A stretch of DNA of 64,000 nucleotides from Marthasterias glacialis (taxonomy: Eukaryota; Echinodermata; Asteroidea; Forcipulatida; Asteriidae): contig OU452236.1 in NCBI GenBank assembly GCA_911728455.2, positions 10,841,195 through 10,905,194 on the forward strand, read 5' to 3'. The translations under genes were made by a program, and so were the position numbers. Shown here in pieces: positions 21,188 to 32,744 of the stretch (position 1 is its first letter; every line of letters starts with the position of its first letter). A model generated the notes under the pieces. That model searched no databases. It was not told the origin of the DNA and was given only the letters and a program-made list of their open reading frames with translations.

Positions 21188-22130
21188 CTAGGCAACAGGG
21201 GATTGTGGTTCTTATCCATAAAAAGAATTACCCCAGCGACCCCACCAACTTGCCACTAATAACCCTGCACAAGAACTAAACTTTGGGAATACCTTAAGTC
21301 TAACGATGTAGTTGACACCTCTATCCAAAAAGGGTTTTGGCCAAAGATCCCATGTACAACAGAATATAGCCAACTCCTTGGTCACATCATTTGACAATCC
21401 CGACGCAAGGCTCGCTCCCTCTACGAAGTCTTACTTGATCTCAAAAACGCATTTAGTGAGGTCCATCACAATCTGCCGGTCGCTTCCCTCAAATACCACC
21501 ACATATCTACGAAGACAGTGTTACTCATCACCAGCCAGTACAATAATTTTCAAATGACTATTTTATCCACTCAACTTGCATTCATCGCACCTAAAATTCA
21601 CCTAAAGTCATTTAAATCAAATCAAGTATAGTGCTCTAAGGAGACACACTGTCTCCGCTGGTATTCAGCCTTATCTTTAACATGTTGACAACGACGTTAA
21701 AGAAACAACCTTATGATAAATTCATAGTGTTGTTGGTTAATGAGCCATCATCCCACAGATGTCTTTAATATGCTGACGATGCAGCAACAGTATCAAGTAG
21801 CGATAAGGAGGCCTATGCACACAAGTACATATAAAATCCTAAAGTGTCACCTCAGTTCCAGTCAAGGCTAAATAAGACTACATTAGGTTAGATATGTATC
21901 CTCTAAAATACGCTGCAATTGTAATTGACAACACACATATTATTTTCCCTATCAGTGAAGAATGAGGGCGCCCTTAATGCTGAATACATGTACATGTCAT
22001 TTCTAGCAGAAGTACCCCTAAAACTACATCGTAAGGAGGCCTAAAATCAGTGCAAATCATCTTTAGTTTAATAGAGCTACACCGTGGACCTGAACATAAT
22101 TAATGTAGGTTTTACACAAGCACACTTTAA
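21188..22130 (+). mobile_element. R2-like LINE reverse transcriptase remnant
   Basis: Translated pieces give the ordered RT motifs VLIHKK...PTNLPLITL near 21195, TSIQKGFWPK near 21320, LDLKNAFSEVHHNL near 21437, GDTLSPLVFS near 21640 and YADDAATVSS at 21769. The catalytic ADD is kept. Decay is shown by frame changes and by a TAA at 21637-21639 just before GDTLSP. The wording of the motifs resembles the R2/NeSL group of non-LTR elements, known to have an RT and a restriction-like endonuclease. Sequence beyond 21850 is too degraded to read. It lies in an intron, sense to the host gene. Confidence 0.72.
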
Positions 22131-22643
22131 AAGAACATGCGTAAACTCGATACACCAAAAATACCCTACGAACTTACGATGCTTTCCTAGCATAAAGTAA
22201 CGTCACGGCATGGGCGGTGCCATCTTGTATCAAAATAAACAATGCAAAATCTGAAAGTTACAAAGCCCCAAGCAGGTTTCTGAACTATCTCAAGATAAGA
22301 ATGGCATCTATAAAGGTAAATTATCATGGGTAAATCCATACTTCTTGTTGGATTGGCCAGACCAACACACGAGGCAGGCAGACAGTGTTTGCCTGCTGCC
22401 GCTTGGTGGCGTTGTCACCGCTCCAACTGTGGTTGTGCTTGCCCGCTCCAGTGAAGGTCGCGCTATGGGATGCTGCCTTACCGATCCTACACTCAAATGC
22501 CAAATCTGCTCTTGAAGACAAAACAACCTCCATTATCAAATCTATGGATCCTTGAATGTAAACTCCACCCTGTCAGGAAACAGGACATGTTGCAAAAATT
22601 TCAGTTTACAAGATCTAAGTATCCCCTGGGTCAAGTGTCAACT
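22131..22643 (+). other. Possible 3' remnant of the R2-like element
   Basis: A frame ending LHPVRKQDMLQKFQFTRSKY near 22557-22616 resembles the area before a C-terminal zinc-binding region in R2-type elements, and FCTLCASGSA follows after the MITE near 22753. This is suggestive only, with no endonuclease motif confirmed. Confidence 0.3.
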
Positions 22644-22738
22644 GGGGTGGATTTCACAAAGCGCTAGGACTAACTTATTTGACTTGTCATAAGTTGGGAC
22701 TAGTCCTAAGTTAAGACTAGTTTTGTGAAATCCACCCC
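22644..22738. mobile_element. 95-bp palindromic MITE
   Basis: Arms ggggtggatttcacaaa (22644-22660) and its perfect reverse complement (22722-22738) are 17 bp. Partial pairing continues inward (ctaggactaacttat with ataagttgggactag). The palindrome sits between two pieces that look like one LINE coding tail, so it is likely a later insertion. Confidence 0.82.
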
Positions 22739-22989
22739 TGGACTCCTAAGTTCTGTACTCTGTGTGCAAGTGGCTCTGCCTACCGATATCATCAAACATT
22801 TTTCACCTTACACTCCCTCGCAACTTAGCCGGTTTAAGCTTACTGCTCCCTAGTATCGTTTATGAACAAGGTACCTCCTATTGCACTCATCCAGTTGTCA
22901 GATCAAAAACATCTACTCTGACTCTTGGCCTAAACTGATCGATTACATACCTAAATAAGACCTACTTATAGGTTTATGAAATATAATAG

Positions 22990-23285
22990 CTTAAATAGTG
23001 TAATAGCTTAAACGAAACTTTTTGTGATTGGTCAATTTCAGATGAAGAAATTATTATTAACAAGTTTCCACCAGGATTCATTTTTCTTTTTTCCCGTCCC
23101 CCTGGCGGGATTCTTTTGGAGGAATTGCTGGAATATTTTTTTCTTTGAGGGTACCGCTGGCACAAAGAAACCCTGACTTGACAATGCCAAGAGAAAACAG
23201 ATTCTCTTTGTTGGATTGTCCATTTTGTTTCTTGACCGAGAAAATGTAAAATTCACACAGCATGAATAGCAAAACATTGGTCGTT
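22990..23285 (+). repeat. Interspersed repeat family R1, copy 2 (5' part)
   Basis: Shares ggattcttttggaggaattgctgg, cacaaagaaaccctgactt, gccaagagaaaacagattctc and gagaaaatg with 27010-27290, in the same order. It ends before the gaagcctc part of the family. Confidence 0.75.
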
Positions 23286-23329
23286 TGCCAGCTGTCAGAG
23301 AGGTTAACTACTGTTGAAAAATAGATCGG

Positions 23330-23890
23330 TTAATTTACAAACCTGTGGAAAAAAACAGGGTTATAAAGACCTGTAGGAAAGAAGGGTAGAAACCTGAAAA
23401 ATAAAATGGTTTTTTTACAAACCTGTGGAAAAAACTGGGTTATAAAAACCTGAGGAAAGAAGGGGAAGAACCTAAAAAATAGAACGGGTTATACACAGAC
23501 CGTTGGAAAAAACGGGTTATAAAGACCTGTAGAAAAGAAAGGTAAAAACCAGAAAAATAGAATGGTTAATTTACAAACCTGTGGAAAAAGGGGTTATAAA
23601 GACCTGTAGGAAAGAAAGGTAAAAACCTAAAAAATGGATGGTTAATTAGTAAGCCTGTGGAAAAATGGGGTTATAAAAACCTGAGAAGAGAAGGATAAAA
23701 ACCTGAAAATAGAATGGGTTATTTACAAACCTGTGGGAAAAACGGGTTATAAAGACCTATAGTAAAGAAGGATAAAAACCTGAAAAACAGAAATGGGTTA
23801 TTTACAAACCTGTGGGAAAAACGGGTTATAAAGACCTATAGGAAAGAAGGATAAAAACATGAAAAATAGAATGGGTTATGAAAAAAGGGA
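23330..23890 (+). repeat. Degenerate ~80-bp tandem array, about seven copies
   Basis: Each unit has acaaacctgtggaaaaa, gggttataaagacct and gaaagaagg-taaaaacctgaaaaata. Units start near 23336, 23418, 23498, 23572, 23650, 23725 and 23807. Short purine-rich indels are common. It is non-coding. Confidence 0.85.
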
Positions 23891-24059
23891 GTAAACAGGG
23901 TAATGAACAGGTTACTGTATAGCAATCCCTGAAAAGGCAGAAAAGGAATGAGCAAATAGTAAAGATAGTTATGAAGGCAGAAATATAAAACAAATTATGG
24001 GAAGATAAAAGCATGTATACAGAAACAATGGGGAATGGAAAATTATTTGAAACCTGTGT

Positions 24060-24615
24060 TTATGTTTAGTCCGAATGGTTGGACTGTTCGGAGTTGGTGA
24101 TTCCAGTGTGATTCTCTGAGTTTGCGGTGTGGGTCGTCACCGTTGCAGGCCTCAATAACAGTTAGTTCAACATCTTTGACACTGTGATTTCGGCTATTGA
24201 AGTGGATAGATACTGGGTACTGTTTTTTGGTCTTTATGTAAGAAATGCCTATCTGTGAATGAGAAGTTATTCTTAGTTAGGATGTGGCTGATGAGTTCCT
24301 GAAGGTGTCTCACAGAGGGATGGGTTTTTTATTAGCTCTGAGTGCAGTACCACATGCACTGATGCCTTCTCAGTGGGGTATGCTAGTATATAGCGATGAG
24401 TCACTAGAAAAGCAGAGTCGGGTATTTGGTGTTTTATGCCCTCTAGTTTACGGAGGAAGTCTATGGTATCCTTTATGAAGGAGGGAGTACGAGGTACTAG
24501 GGGGGTTTAGAAAGCTGTCAACAAATTCAGAGATATGTTCTGTGGGGCTACCATTGCCAGATACAATGGGTCGGCCCGGGTTGTTAGGCTTGTGTATCTT
24601 CGGTAAAAGATAGAA
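24060..24615 (-). mobile_element. Penelope-like element remnant (RT and GIY-YIG tail)
   Basis: On the minus strand, [20 protein letters not shown], then [16 protein letters not shown], then (after a frame change) [16 protein letters not shown], match the order of Penelope-like RT motifs. Farther on, PVSIHFNSRNHSVKDVELTV and RTVQPFGLN near 24064-24215 look like the end of the GIY-YIG endonuclease. The middle of the element, including most RT palm motifs, is missing, so it is internally deleted and dead. It is antisense to the host gene, in its intron. Confidence 0.78.
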
Positions 24616-24995
24616 GCGTGCTGTACGGTATATATATATATATATACATATTGAAGAAAACAAAAGTTTTTCGTCTAATAATAATGCAGCATTTGTAAGT
24701 CACACTTTTCTGGGAAAATTATTTAAAGGTGTCGATCTTTGGATGCTGTACTTTTTAGGTCCATACTGCAAAGGTGTGAAGAATATAGCTTAATTACATC
24801 CACACAACTTAAAACACTTCAGTGAGCTTGTTTCAGCTTCTCCTTTTTTGTTGTTTTCTTTGGGTTTATGCAACTTTTTTTTTATCTAATTATAATTATA
24901 AACTTAATCAATCAAACTAAAAACAAATCAAAACGATATTAACATTCTTACCTTGTGGTTTATACTACAATAAATATTATTAATTCAATTTTCAG
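24616..24995. other. (TA)n tract and intron end
   Basis: A short TA microsatellite lies at about 24630-24645. The rest is AT-rich intron up to the ttttcag acceptor at 24989-24995. Confidence 0.5.
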
Positions 24996-25080
24996 AACAT
25001 GTGATGTTGATTTAGAGAGGCAACTTAAAGACGAATTGGCAGATGTGTCCCACCAAATTCAGAAAAGGGTTCTGAATAAA
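24996..25080 (+). CDS. Internal coding exon 3 of the host gene
   Basis: The 85-nt exon lies between an AATTTTCAG acceptor and a consensus gtaagt donor at 25081. The first base completes the Leu codon begun by exon 2; 28 codons follow and the exon ends on a codon boundary. The peptide (CDVDLERQLKDELADVSH, then QIQKRVLNK) is charged, with hydrophobics spaced as in an amphipathic or coiled-coil helix. Its phase-0 end fits both alternative next exons at 34037 and 34278. The family is not recognised. Confidence 0.78.
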
Positions 25081-25590
25081 GTAAGTGCCTGTTTGTTAGT
25101 TACCTGCAGAATTTTGTAATGGTTTTAAATTTCAGTATTTAATTTTTTTTTTTTTACACACTGTTCTTCCTGGTTCATGTAAAATTAGTTTTTTTCTGTA
25201 CTTGATATTCGCAATCCAAAGATGTTCATACTTAAAGATTTTGACACTTATCGGAGTTGTTAAACCTGTCAAGAAATCTGGAACCACCTCCTAAACATGG
25301 GTGATAGGTGTTGTAAATCATCCACAGTCATCATCATTGCCAGCCTCTGTATCACTGACTATACGGTACAATAGCATCTTTGCAAGTCTACTTCACTCAA
25401 CTTAACCCTACAGCCACTACTAACTCATTTTCCCCTAACCGATAGTTTTATTCTGGTTTTAATACATAATAGCGCCCTCCCTTATCCTACCAACATTGCC
25501 CTGCAGCTTGACTGCCATCTTATCTTCCTCTATTTTCTCAGCACTAAAAGTATGAAGGCATTCTAGCTCTCTGTAAAGAGTACTTGGGAA
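25081..25590. other. Intron start, nothing recognised
   Basis: A poly-T run lies near 25145-25155, just upstream in the exon-proximal intron. No gene or repeat partner was seen. Confidence 0.4.
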
Positions 25591-26260
25591 GTGAGTTACA
25601 TGTATAAAGTACAGGTGTTCAAGTTCAATAAAATATCAAGATTTTGCATATTTGTTGCTTCATCCACGGAATACTTGGCTAAAAAGATATCTGCTTGCAA
25701 TCGCATTGCGGGAACTCCCTTGGGCCAACTATCTCTTCCAAGGAACTTGATGAGGACATGGTCATGTGGCTCAAGTGGTATTCCTCGAGCAGGACACGAG
25801 CTGTCCAAGCTGGGTCAAGGCAGGCTCAAGAGAGCTTATTTCCTCGTCCCATTGAGTTAAATAGAATAAGAGCAAATCGGCCGGTAAGGCAAAGGTGAGC
25901 CCTGCACTAAAACCAAGCTCTAGGTCTCCACAAGGGAAAAAAGCTCTGGCAAGCCCCGGATCCTAATCAAAGGCTGGTCCCTGAACCAATGCAGGGCCCT
26001 CAACATTATCCACCAGGCCTGTCACTTGGAGAGCGAGCTGGAACCAGTGGCCCCTCCACCGAACCTCCTGGGCTGTTTCCATCTACAAGAAGTTTGGGCA
26101 AGTGACTCAGCTGCACTACAACAACCCGCAACTTTCAGACCAGTGGGGACTCGATTGCAGCATTTCAAAGAGTCATGTGCAAATCTTTTCCCCAACTCTT
26201 GAGTGCTCCAGACAATCAGCCATGACATGGTAACATGCTGGAATTTACAAGTCCCCAAAT
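25591..26260 (+). mobile_element. DIRS-like retroelement remnant
   Basis: Out-of-frame pieces on the plus strand include PLHRTSWAVSIYKKFGQ near 26050 and a stretch readable as GTRLQHFKESCANLFPNS, stop, VLQTISHDM near 26146-26225. The latter resembles the GxRLxxF...W...N.WVLxxIxxGY line that precedes the RT in DIRS-type elements. Frame breaks and stops are frequent. The assignment rests on this single motif line and could also fit another tyrosine-recombinase retroelement. Confidence 0.4.
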
Positions 26261-27005
26261 GTTGGCCGTAATTGTCTTCCAAACATCGATGCCAAATCTG
26301 ATGACAACAAATACTGGGCAGGCACTCAAAAAGGGGATTCGCTCCTTCCTCTGGAACAAACCATTCATTTCTGTATAAAGCTATGTAATCATAGCATGGT
26401 AATTTTGGACACAGAATGATGTACAATGCAAGATTAACTTGCAAATTTGATGTTGAATGTAGAATTTTATAATTTGAAAAGTAAGTTTTTCTGTTCAGAA
26501 CCATAGGTATCTTACTATATTACTATTCATTCTGGTTAGTATTAGAAAGACCGGAGAGAGAGAGAACATCTAGATGTGCTGTTGATAAAGTTGGAGGATC
26601 TGCTAGTCTGTAAACCCCCATACCCCAAATTCCCCTGCTTCCCAAGGTACTAGGCATCTGGAATACAAGGAGTTGCGTCCTCCTCATCGATCCCTTGTGG
26701 CATTGACAGCCATGGTTTCCCAGATTGGTCAAATTACTGGTCGGCGGCCTCATAGTTCTCTTGCGGTATAACGACATCGAGTACTAACAAAAATTTGAGA
26801 CATCTCCATCCTGCTGGAAACTTTCAAGGAATCCTTTACAGCAGCAGGCATTTCAGAGAGTGTGTTGTAGCTAATGCTGAGAAAGCCCGGAGACAATCAG
26901 CTAGATTGTACAGCAGCCAGATATGACATAAGTGGTGTAAATGTCAGCGTATTGATCAATTACGACGATATTATTAAAAAATTAAGACGATATTATAAGT
27001 ATTTA
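26261..27005. other. No gene recognised
   Basis: The minus-strand frame 26022-26504 overlaps the DIRS-like remnant on the other strand and is not supported. The rest is intronic sequence without clear structure. Confidence 0.35.
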
Positions 27006-27009
27006 AAAA

Positions 27010-27440
27010 ATTGATTGAAGATAATCTTTAACCAGTTGCCCCCGGGAATCTTCCATTTTTTTCGTCTAGCCTGACGGGATTATTTTCATGGAATTGCTGG
27101 AATTATTTTTCTTTGAGAGTGTCACTAGCACAAAGAAACCTTGACTTGGCAAAGCCAAGAGAACAAGATTCTCTTTAAAGCACAGCGATTTTTTATTTTC
27201 TCTTTTGAGAAAATGCAAAGTATATGTACCGTGAATTGCAAAACCTTTGCCATGAGCTACGGCTTAGGATTGGTACTAAACCCGGAACCATGGCTGGATT
27301 CCCAGTTCACTCTGACTTACCTTAATTGAGCCGAAACACAATGAATAAACAATGGTGGAAGCCTCTTGATGTCCTGTAATCCTCTTCTTGGAACAAAAGG
27401 ACAAAGGTCTGGAATCGGGGATTACACCAGAACCACCGCA
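27010..27440 (+). repeat. Interspersed repeat family R1, copy 3
   Basis: Longest readable copy. It joins the front part shared with 22990-23285 to the ggtggaagcctcttgatg and cttcttggaacaaaaggaca part shared with 8405-8760 and 29560-29990. It therefore shows that those pieces belong to one family. Confidence 0.78.
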
Positions 27441-27944
27441 AAATATTTTATCCACTGGCAAAACAACAAAAAATCAGTTAAAGTGCACACAAAAACAACA
27501 ACAAACAAAGACAATTATCAAAACCAGTTTAAAAAGTCAGTGAGTGGCATGGAGGAACAGGTGACCAACACCTCTACAAGGCCGTCCTTCCACAAAGATT
27601 GTCAACTGAAAACCCGGCCCTAAAAAATTGTTTTTTAAAAGGAACAGCTGAACGTTGAGCAGAACAAATATTTACATTCGACAACAGGGGCAACAGCAGT
27701 ACAACACCCAGGTACACACATCATCTGCTGAAAAATCAGAAACTTTTCTTTATAAAAATGAAACAAATGAGTCTTAAATAATGACAAAGAAACTTGAGAC
27801 CTGACTGTCAGAGGAAGTTGAATATAGATTGGGACTATCCACTGAGGAACGGATAACATGAACAGATCAGAAGAGACTCTAGTGGCAGGACAGCCTTGGG
27901 TCACGTTAAAATGTACATAACTATCGAAGTTCATGTCAATAAGA
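27441..27944. other. No gene recognised
   Basis: Sequence between an R1 copy and the LINE below. The frames 27366-27623 and 27635-27934 (opposite strands) show no recognisable domain. Confidence 0.35.
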
Positions 27945-29352
27945 CCTATTTTACTTCTTCTTTTTGTTGAGTATTAAATCACATAATTCTCTTCTGAAAG
28001 ACAATGGAAGAATATTAATATACTCTAACCTTGACTTATAGTCTTCCTGAGGACGATGTAAAATAAATTTAGTAACCCGTCTTTGAATACCCTCAACAAG
28101 CCTAATATTGTGTTTAGAAGATCCACTCCACACAGAACTACAATATTCCAAGTCACTTCTAATCAAAGCAGAAAAAAGAGTTTTAGAAACTCTACAAGGA
28201 GCATCATAACCAATTGTATGTTTAATCAAACCCATCTTCTTATTGCATTTACCAGTAATGTGACTAAAGTTCCAAACAAAACCTGAGGAAATATCAACAC
28301 CTAAATCACAAACTGAATCAGTCCTTTCAAGAGAAATCTTGTTCAAGTTGTAGTCAAATTTGACCGTTTAAGTCTAAAAATTGTAATGATTTGACACTTC
28401 TGAATATTAAATTTTAAGTCCCATTTCAAACTCCATGTACACAGAGTGTCAATGTCATTCTGCAGAAGTCTACACTCTGACATATTCTTAATGGATTTAA
28501 AACATTTAGAATCATCAGCAAATAGAGCTACAGTGGAGTTTTGGACACAGCTGGGCATGTAGTCTGGTTCCCAGACCCAAAAATCTCTGACTGTTCTCTG
28601 TCAATTTTAGGGTCTGGTATCACCCAAATGTCATGTGACAAAAAAGGAGGAACTCCTCCTTTTCCAAAAATATCCGAAATGCTCCCAACTCGTTGTCGTA
28701 AACAATGGTCGGACATTTCTTTTGTTGATAAAAATTCAAACATTTTGCAGACACATCCCATGATCGTTTTTTCTTTTCTTCTTTTTCCCCCCAACAAATT
28801 CAACACTATATTTGAATTTATTTGTAAAATTTTAACAAACTGATTATCCCAGGCTTTTTTAAAGTAAGCTAAGACAATCATCAGTGCTCAGTTTTTTATC
28901 CAATGACATCGTCCATCATTGGTGACAAGTAATGAATATTTATATATGTTGCGTCATAATCTATGTTTAGCTTTGGATGATGCCTGACCTAAGATTTTTA
29001 ACAAGAGTCATCAGGGAATCTTTGGTCAGGGAACCAGACTACTGGGCATGTCGTTTATATACAAGAGGAACAAAAGTGGACCCAAAACAGCCCTGTGGGA
29101 CACCCCAAACATCGGGAAGCCAATCAGAACTACATCCTTCACATCCTTCAATAAGCATCCTTTGTTAAAATAGCCCAAAATTGGCGAAATATTCAAGACC
29201 ATGATTTCTTTTTGCACGCTCAGCAGTGGAATGATTAGGCAACCTTTGTCTAGTATTCCTATTTTACACAATGGTGTGTTGCTGGCTCGAAAAAAAATTC
29301 TGTGGATACACATCAGCCGGCGCCAACTGGTTAAGATTGTAACTTGTTTCAC
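27945..29352 (-). mobile_element. Non-LTR retrotransposon RT remnant (Jockey/CR1-like), interrupted
   Basis: Read on the minus strand: AVLGPLLFLLYINDMPS near 29045-29100, then after an inserted element VALFADDSKC near 28503-28535, then DTLCTWSLKWDLKFNIQKC, a frame change near 28345, DSVCDLGVDISS near 28280-28315 and KTLFSALIRSDLEYCSSVW. This is the usual order of RT palm and thumb motifs, and the catalytic FADD is present. The 482-bp element 28560-29041 splits the frame. The start of the RT above 29200 is frameshifted. The 5' end and endonuclease are missing. Confidence 0.8.
28560..29041. mobile_element. 482-bp TIR transposon inserted in the LINE
   Basis: The ends are inverted copies of TAGTCTGGTTCCC, with gacc following after one mismatch, and are flanked by the direct 9-bp duplication ctgggcatg (28551-28559 and 29042-29050). 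Without the element and one duplication the LINE frame reads through YINDMPS to CVQNSTVALFADD. A 9-bp duplication is typical of Mutator-like elements, but no transposase is present, so the superfamily is inferred only. Confidence 0.88.
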
Positions 29353-29559
29353 GGGGACAGACTTATTTTCATTAGTGGTTTTGAAGTAAATAATATTGAC
29401 TTACCCTTAAGTTGTTTCTTTAGCCTGAAAGAGATTATTGATACCTAATGAAAAAAAACAAAGAAATTTCTCTGATTCAATCAATAATACGAATATTTCA
29501 AAATAGAATAGTAAGCATATAAATCAGATGATAATTATGGAGGCACTGTGCTCCGAAAA
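29353..29559. other. No gene recognised
   Basis: Short AT-rich gap between the LINE and an R1 repeat copy. Confidence 0.35.
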
Positions 29560-29990
29560 GAGTGCCTTAACCACTTGCCGCCGAGATTTTTTTTGAGATT
29601 GGATCATCCATTTCGTTTCTCAAACGAGAAAATGTCAAATTCACGCAGCATGAATTGCAAAACATCTGCCGTTACCTACGGCATAGGAGTGGAACTAAAC
29701 ACAGAACCATGGTTCGATTGCCGGCTCACTCCGACTTACCTTCATTGAATGAACAATGATGGAAGCCTCTCGATGCCTCGTAATACCCTTCTTGGAACAA
29801 AAGGACAAAGGTCTATAATCTGGGATTACACTAAAACCACCTCTCAATGGCCTCAAAATGCCATTATATTAAAGACCTTTTTTTTCCTTGAGTGGGTGAA
29901 ACTGTGTGTGGGCTGTGCCCATTGCAGTTGAATGACCTGACAACCTTCAGTCCGGTGGGCTGATATTACAAAATGGCATCTTAAGAGTAA
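29560..29990 (+). repeat. Interspersed repeat family R1, copy 4
   Basis: Shares gagaaaatg, gcatgaattgcaaaac, gaaccatgg and ttaccttcattga with copy 3, and the gaagcctctcgatgcc and cttcttggaacaaaaggacaa tail with copy 1, plus agttgaatgacctg near 29925. Confidence 0.78.
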
Positions 29991-31772
29991 GGGTCTGTAA
30001 ATATCAAAGTTTTTTTGAAAATGTTGGCCACGGCAAAAAAATGAATTTCCTTCATACTCTGATATTTGAGGCCGCATTACCATTAAACAAAATTAAGAAA
30101 ATTATTTTTCCCTTGGTAGGTGGATCTTTTGAGGCTGCAGTCATTGTATAAAAATAATCAACAGGTATGTGGATGGGTTATACCATTATTTTGAATTAGG
30201 GGTGTTTTTAGACTTTTTCAAACTATCAAAATATACCATTTTTGACAGCTCATAACCCATATGGTAATGCTCAAATTTTAACATCGACCACAAATTATTG
30301 AGATGAGACATTGGTCTTATGAAAAATAAAAAGTTTGGCTGGGGGAAAATACTTCATTGTTTGCAGTGTTACCAGACATTTTCGATTTTATTCAAAATTC
30401 AACGCAAGGCTAACCTGAAATTTAATGGTAATAAAAGGAAATAGATCTGCCAAAGAGTCACTGCATAACACATAGTGACATTGACTTCCAAAATGGCGCA
30501 ACCAATATTATTGTGATGATGGCGTCAGATAAATTGGGTCAATAGTCATAGCCCCTAAATACAGGCTGAAAACACAAAATCCAAGAAGCCGCCTGACATG
30601 GCGGCCATTTTTAATTTCCACAATACATTTAACACTATTACATGACACTTTTGGGGAAAACAATTTAAAAAGTGGAAAGTTTTTTTGGGGGGTCCAACGA
30701 TGAGCCTCCAATATTTTCTCCCTTACTTTTACTGAATTTATTTAGATCCTAAGGTTCTAGTGGTTACAACAGCTTTTTTGGGCAACGCTTTGGTGTTACT
30801 AAGCCAATCATTTCAGTTTTGGGATTTTTATTTTAAGCAAAATAAAAAAGAATGTGATCTTTCAAATGTTTCTCTCTCCAGAAATGTGATGGGTCAAATT
30901 TTAAGGAGGAGGGGGGATGCCACAAGGGGGTGCACTATTGTTCTAGGGGGCACTTTTGGCTTTTCCTAAACATGCCCCCTTTTCATCATTCTTGTTTAGT
31001 TATGCCGTTTACAATTTTTTATAAGCTAACCTGATGTGGATGAAATCACTACATAAAAACTTTAAAAATTTAACATTTTATTCGGATACTTTTTTTTATC
31101 TTGGGGCATCTGAGGGGGGGGGGGCACAGACATCAATTTACGCCACTGTAAAGAATTCAAAATGGCCGTCATATAAGGTGGCCATTTTAGATTTTCCTGT
31201 GGTTTTATCAAATTAAAAATTGACATTCACTGTTCATCAATTAGAAAAGTGAAAAAACATGAGCTACAGTAGAGTCAGTTGAGTATATCAGCCTCTCAGC
31301 TCAATTTTGGATTTTCTGGAGTCTGTTGATCTCTCCTTGACTGACACCATACAACAAAGAAATACAGTAGCCAAGGCATGATGGCAAGTGGGTTGATCAA
31401 TGCGATTTAACACAGACAGTCTACTGGGAAAAAGTCACATCAGATATCTTGGAAACTGGCAGAGCATCTTTGCCAATATTGGTCCAGTGAAGTCAGCATT
31501 TAACAGTAAAGCCGACAGTGAAAGTTAGCGACAACTGCAACCAGAAAAGCACAAAAAAGTAAAGAAATTTGAGAGCCATTTCAGAGTATGTCAGCCTGTT
31601 AGGCGCCAATGGATTGGCAAAAAAAAAAAAAAAAAAAATGGTGGACATTTTCTCTGCTCAACATATACTCTGTCCACTCTTATGGATCTCCACTCTTATG
31701 GATCTCCTGGACAGGTCGTTTGGGATCTTGTTTTGGGGATTCCCCTTGATGTGAGATGTATACAGCTGTATC
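29991..31772. other. Intronic stretch with homopolymer runs, no gene
   Basis: A run of about 12 G lies near 31112-31124 and about 19 A at 31620-31638. Repeated aatggc-gccatttt strings near 30485-30610 and 31162-31187 suggest a decayed repeat. No supported exon. Confidence 0.4.
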
Positions 31773-32720
31773 TCATGCTGGATACACTATCGGAATATGT
31801 CCCAGGTTAGGTAGCACAATTTGGACAAGCGAGTCCCGGCCTGGCGGCTGGTATAGGATACCACAATCATGCTGTTTGACAGGACTTGGATATTGTTTCC
31901 TTATATCCTCGACTGAAAATGCTTCAGTGCACTGAAGACTGCCTGCATCTCTAGAATGTTTATGAGACAGTGTTTGAATTCTGGTCCCCATATTCCGGCT
32001 ATCTGGCATGGGGAAAAAATTGATTCCTGTCAAGATTCCTGTCATGGTGGCCCGAGGTCGTGGGAACTAAGTATTCGGACAGCAGAAGGAAGGAATTGAT
32101 TTCCAAGCCAAATTTTGTTGCCGAGTCAGGCTTCTTCATGACCTCTTGTTACAAGCATGGACTTTGAAGGCTGACTTAGATGCCTGAAAGGCACCATCAG
32201 CTATCAACTTATTTTTAGTCGAATCAGGGATCAGAGGTACTGCCAAGTAGTGCTCATAATCCTGCTTTGGTAAACTGGTAGTATTTATTTTTCTTGGGCA
32301 TAAGGGTTGCAATGGTTTTGCATCTGCAAGTTTCTTCATGTGGTTTAATGCAGACAACGTCCAGCGGTAGAAGTGGAAAAAGCGGTTCTTGAACTCAGTC
32401 TGGGTGCCTTCATCCAAGGCTGGAATTTTCAAAACCCTTTTCATATCCCTTTGTAAGAGATAAAGTTGTGTCTCAAAGGGTGAAAGGTTCCCTGGATCAG
32501 GGAAAACATCAGGGTCCAAAGATTTATCTGGTGCCTAAGAGTCAAAGTCTGTATTGGCTGATTCTGAATCTCCTTTGGTGTTCTTTACTACTCCGGAGAA
32601 CCTTGAAGAAGGGTGAAGTGAGATAGCCGGTTGAATGGCAACCTGGAGCTGGGGAGCCTGCTATGGAGGCCTTGATATTGAGGGAACATCATGAGTCTCT
32701 TGTCCTCTCAGCGAAGGAGT
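31773..32720 (-). mobile_element. Retroelement ORF1/gag-like remnant, possibly DIRS-type
   Basis: On the minus strand a frame runs from about 32720 through two stops into an open stretch 32519-32136, with segments PGNLSPFETQLYLLQRDMKR, FYRWTLSALNHMKKLADAKP and DYEHYLAVPLIPDSTKNKL. The helical, charged layout fits a gag-like ORF1 as found in DIRS-type elements, but no zinc knuckle or enzyme motif is seen. A stop at the end of CNKRS and a later separate frame (32045-31773) show decay. Confidence 0.45.
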
Positions 32721-32744
32721 GTTTCCCCCTGAGCTAGATGCTTG

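Noticed and set aside
26022..26504. 160-codon minus-strand frame
   Set aside because: It lies opposite a better-supported retroelement reading on the plus strand and shows no recognisable motif.
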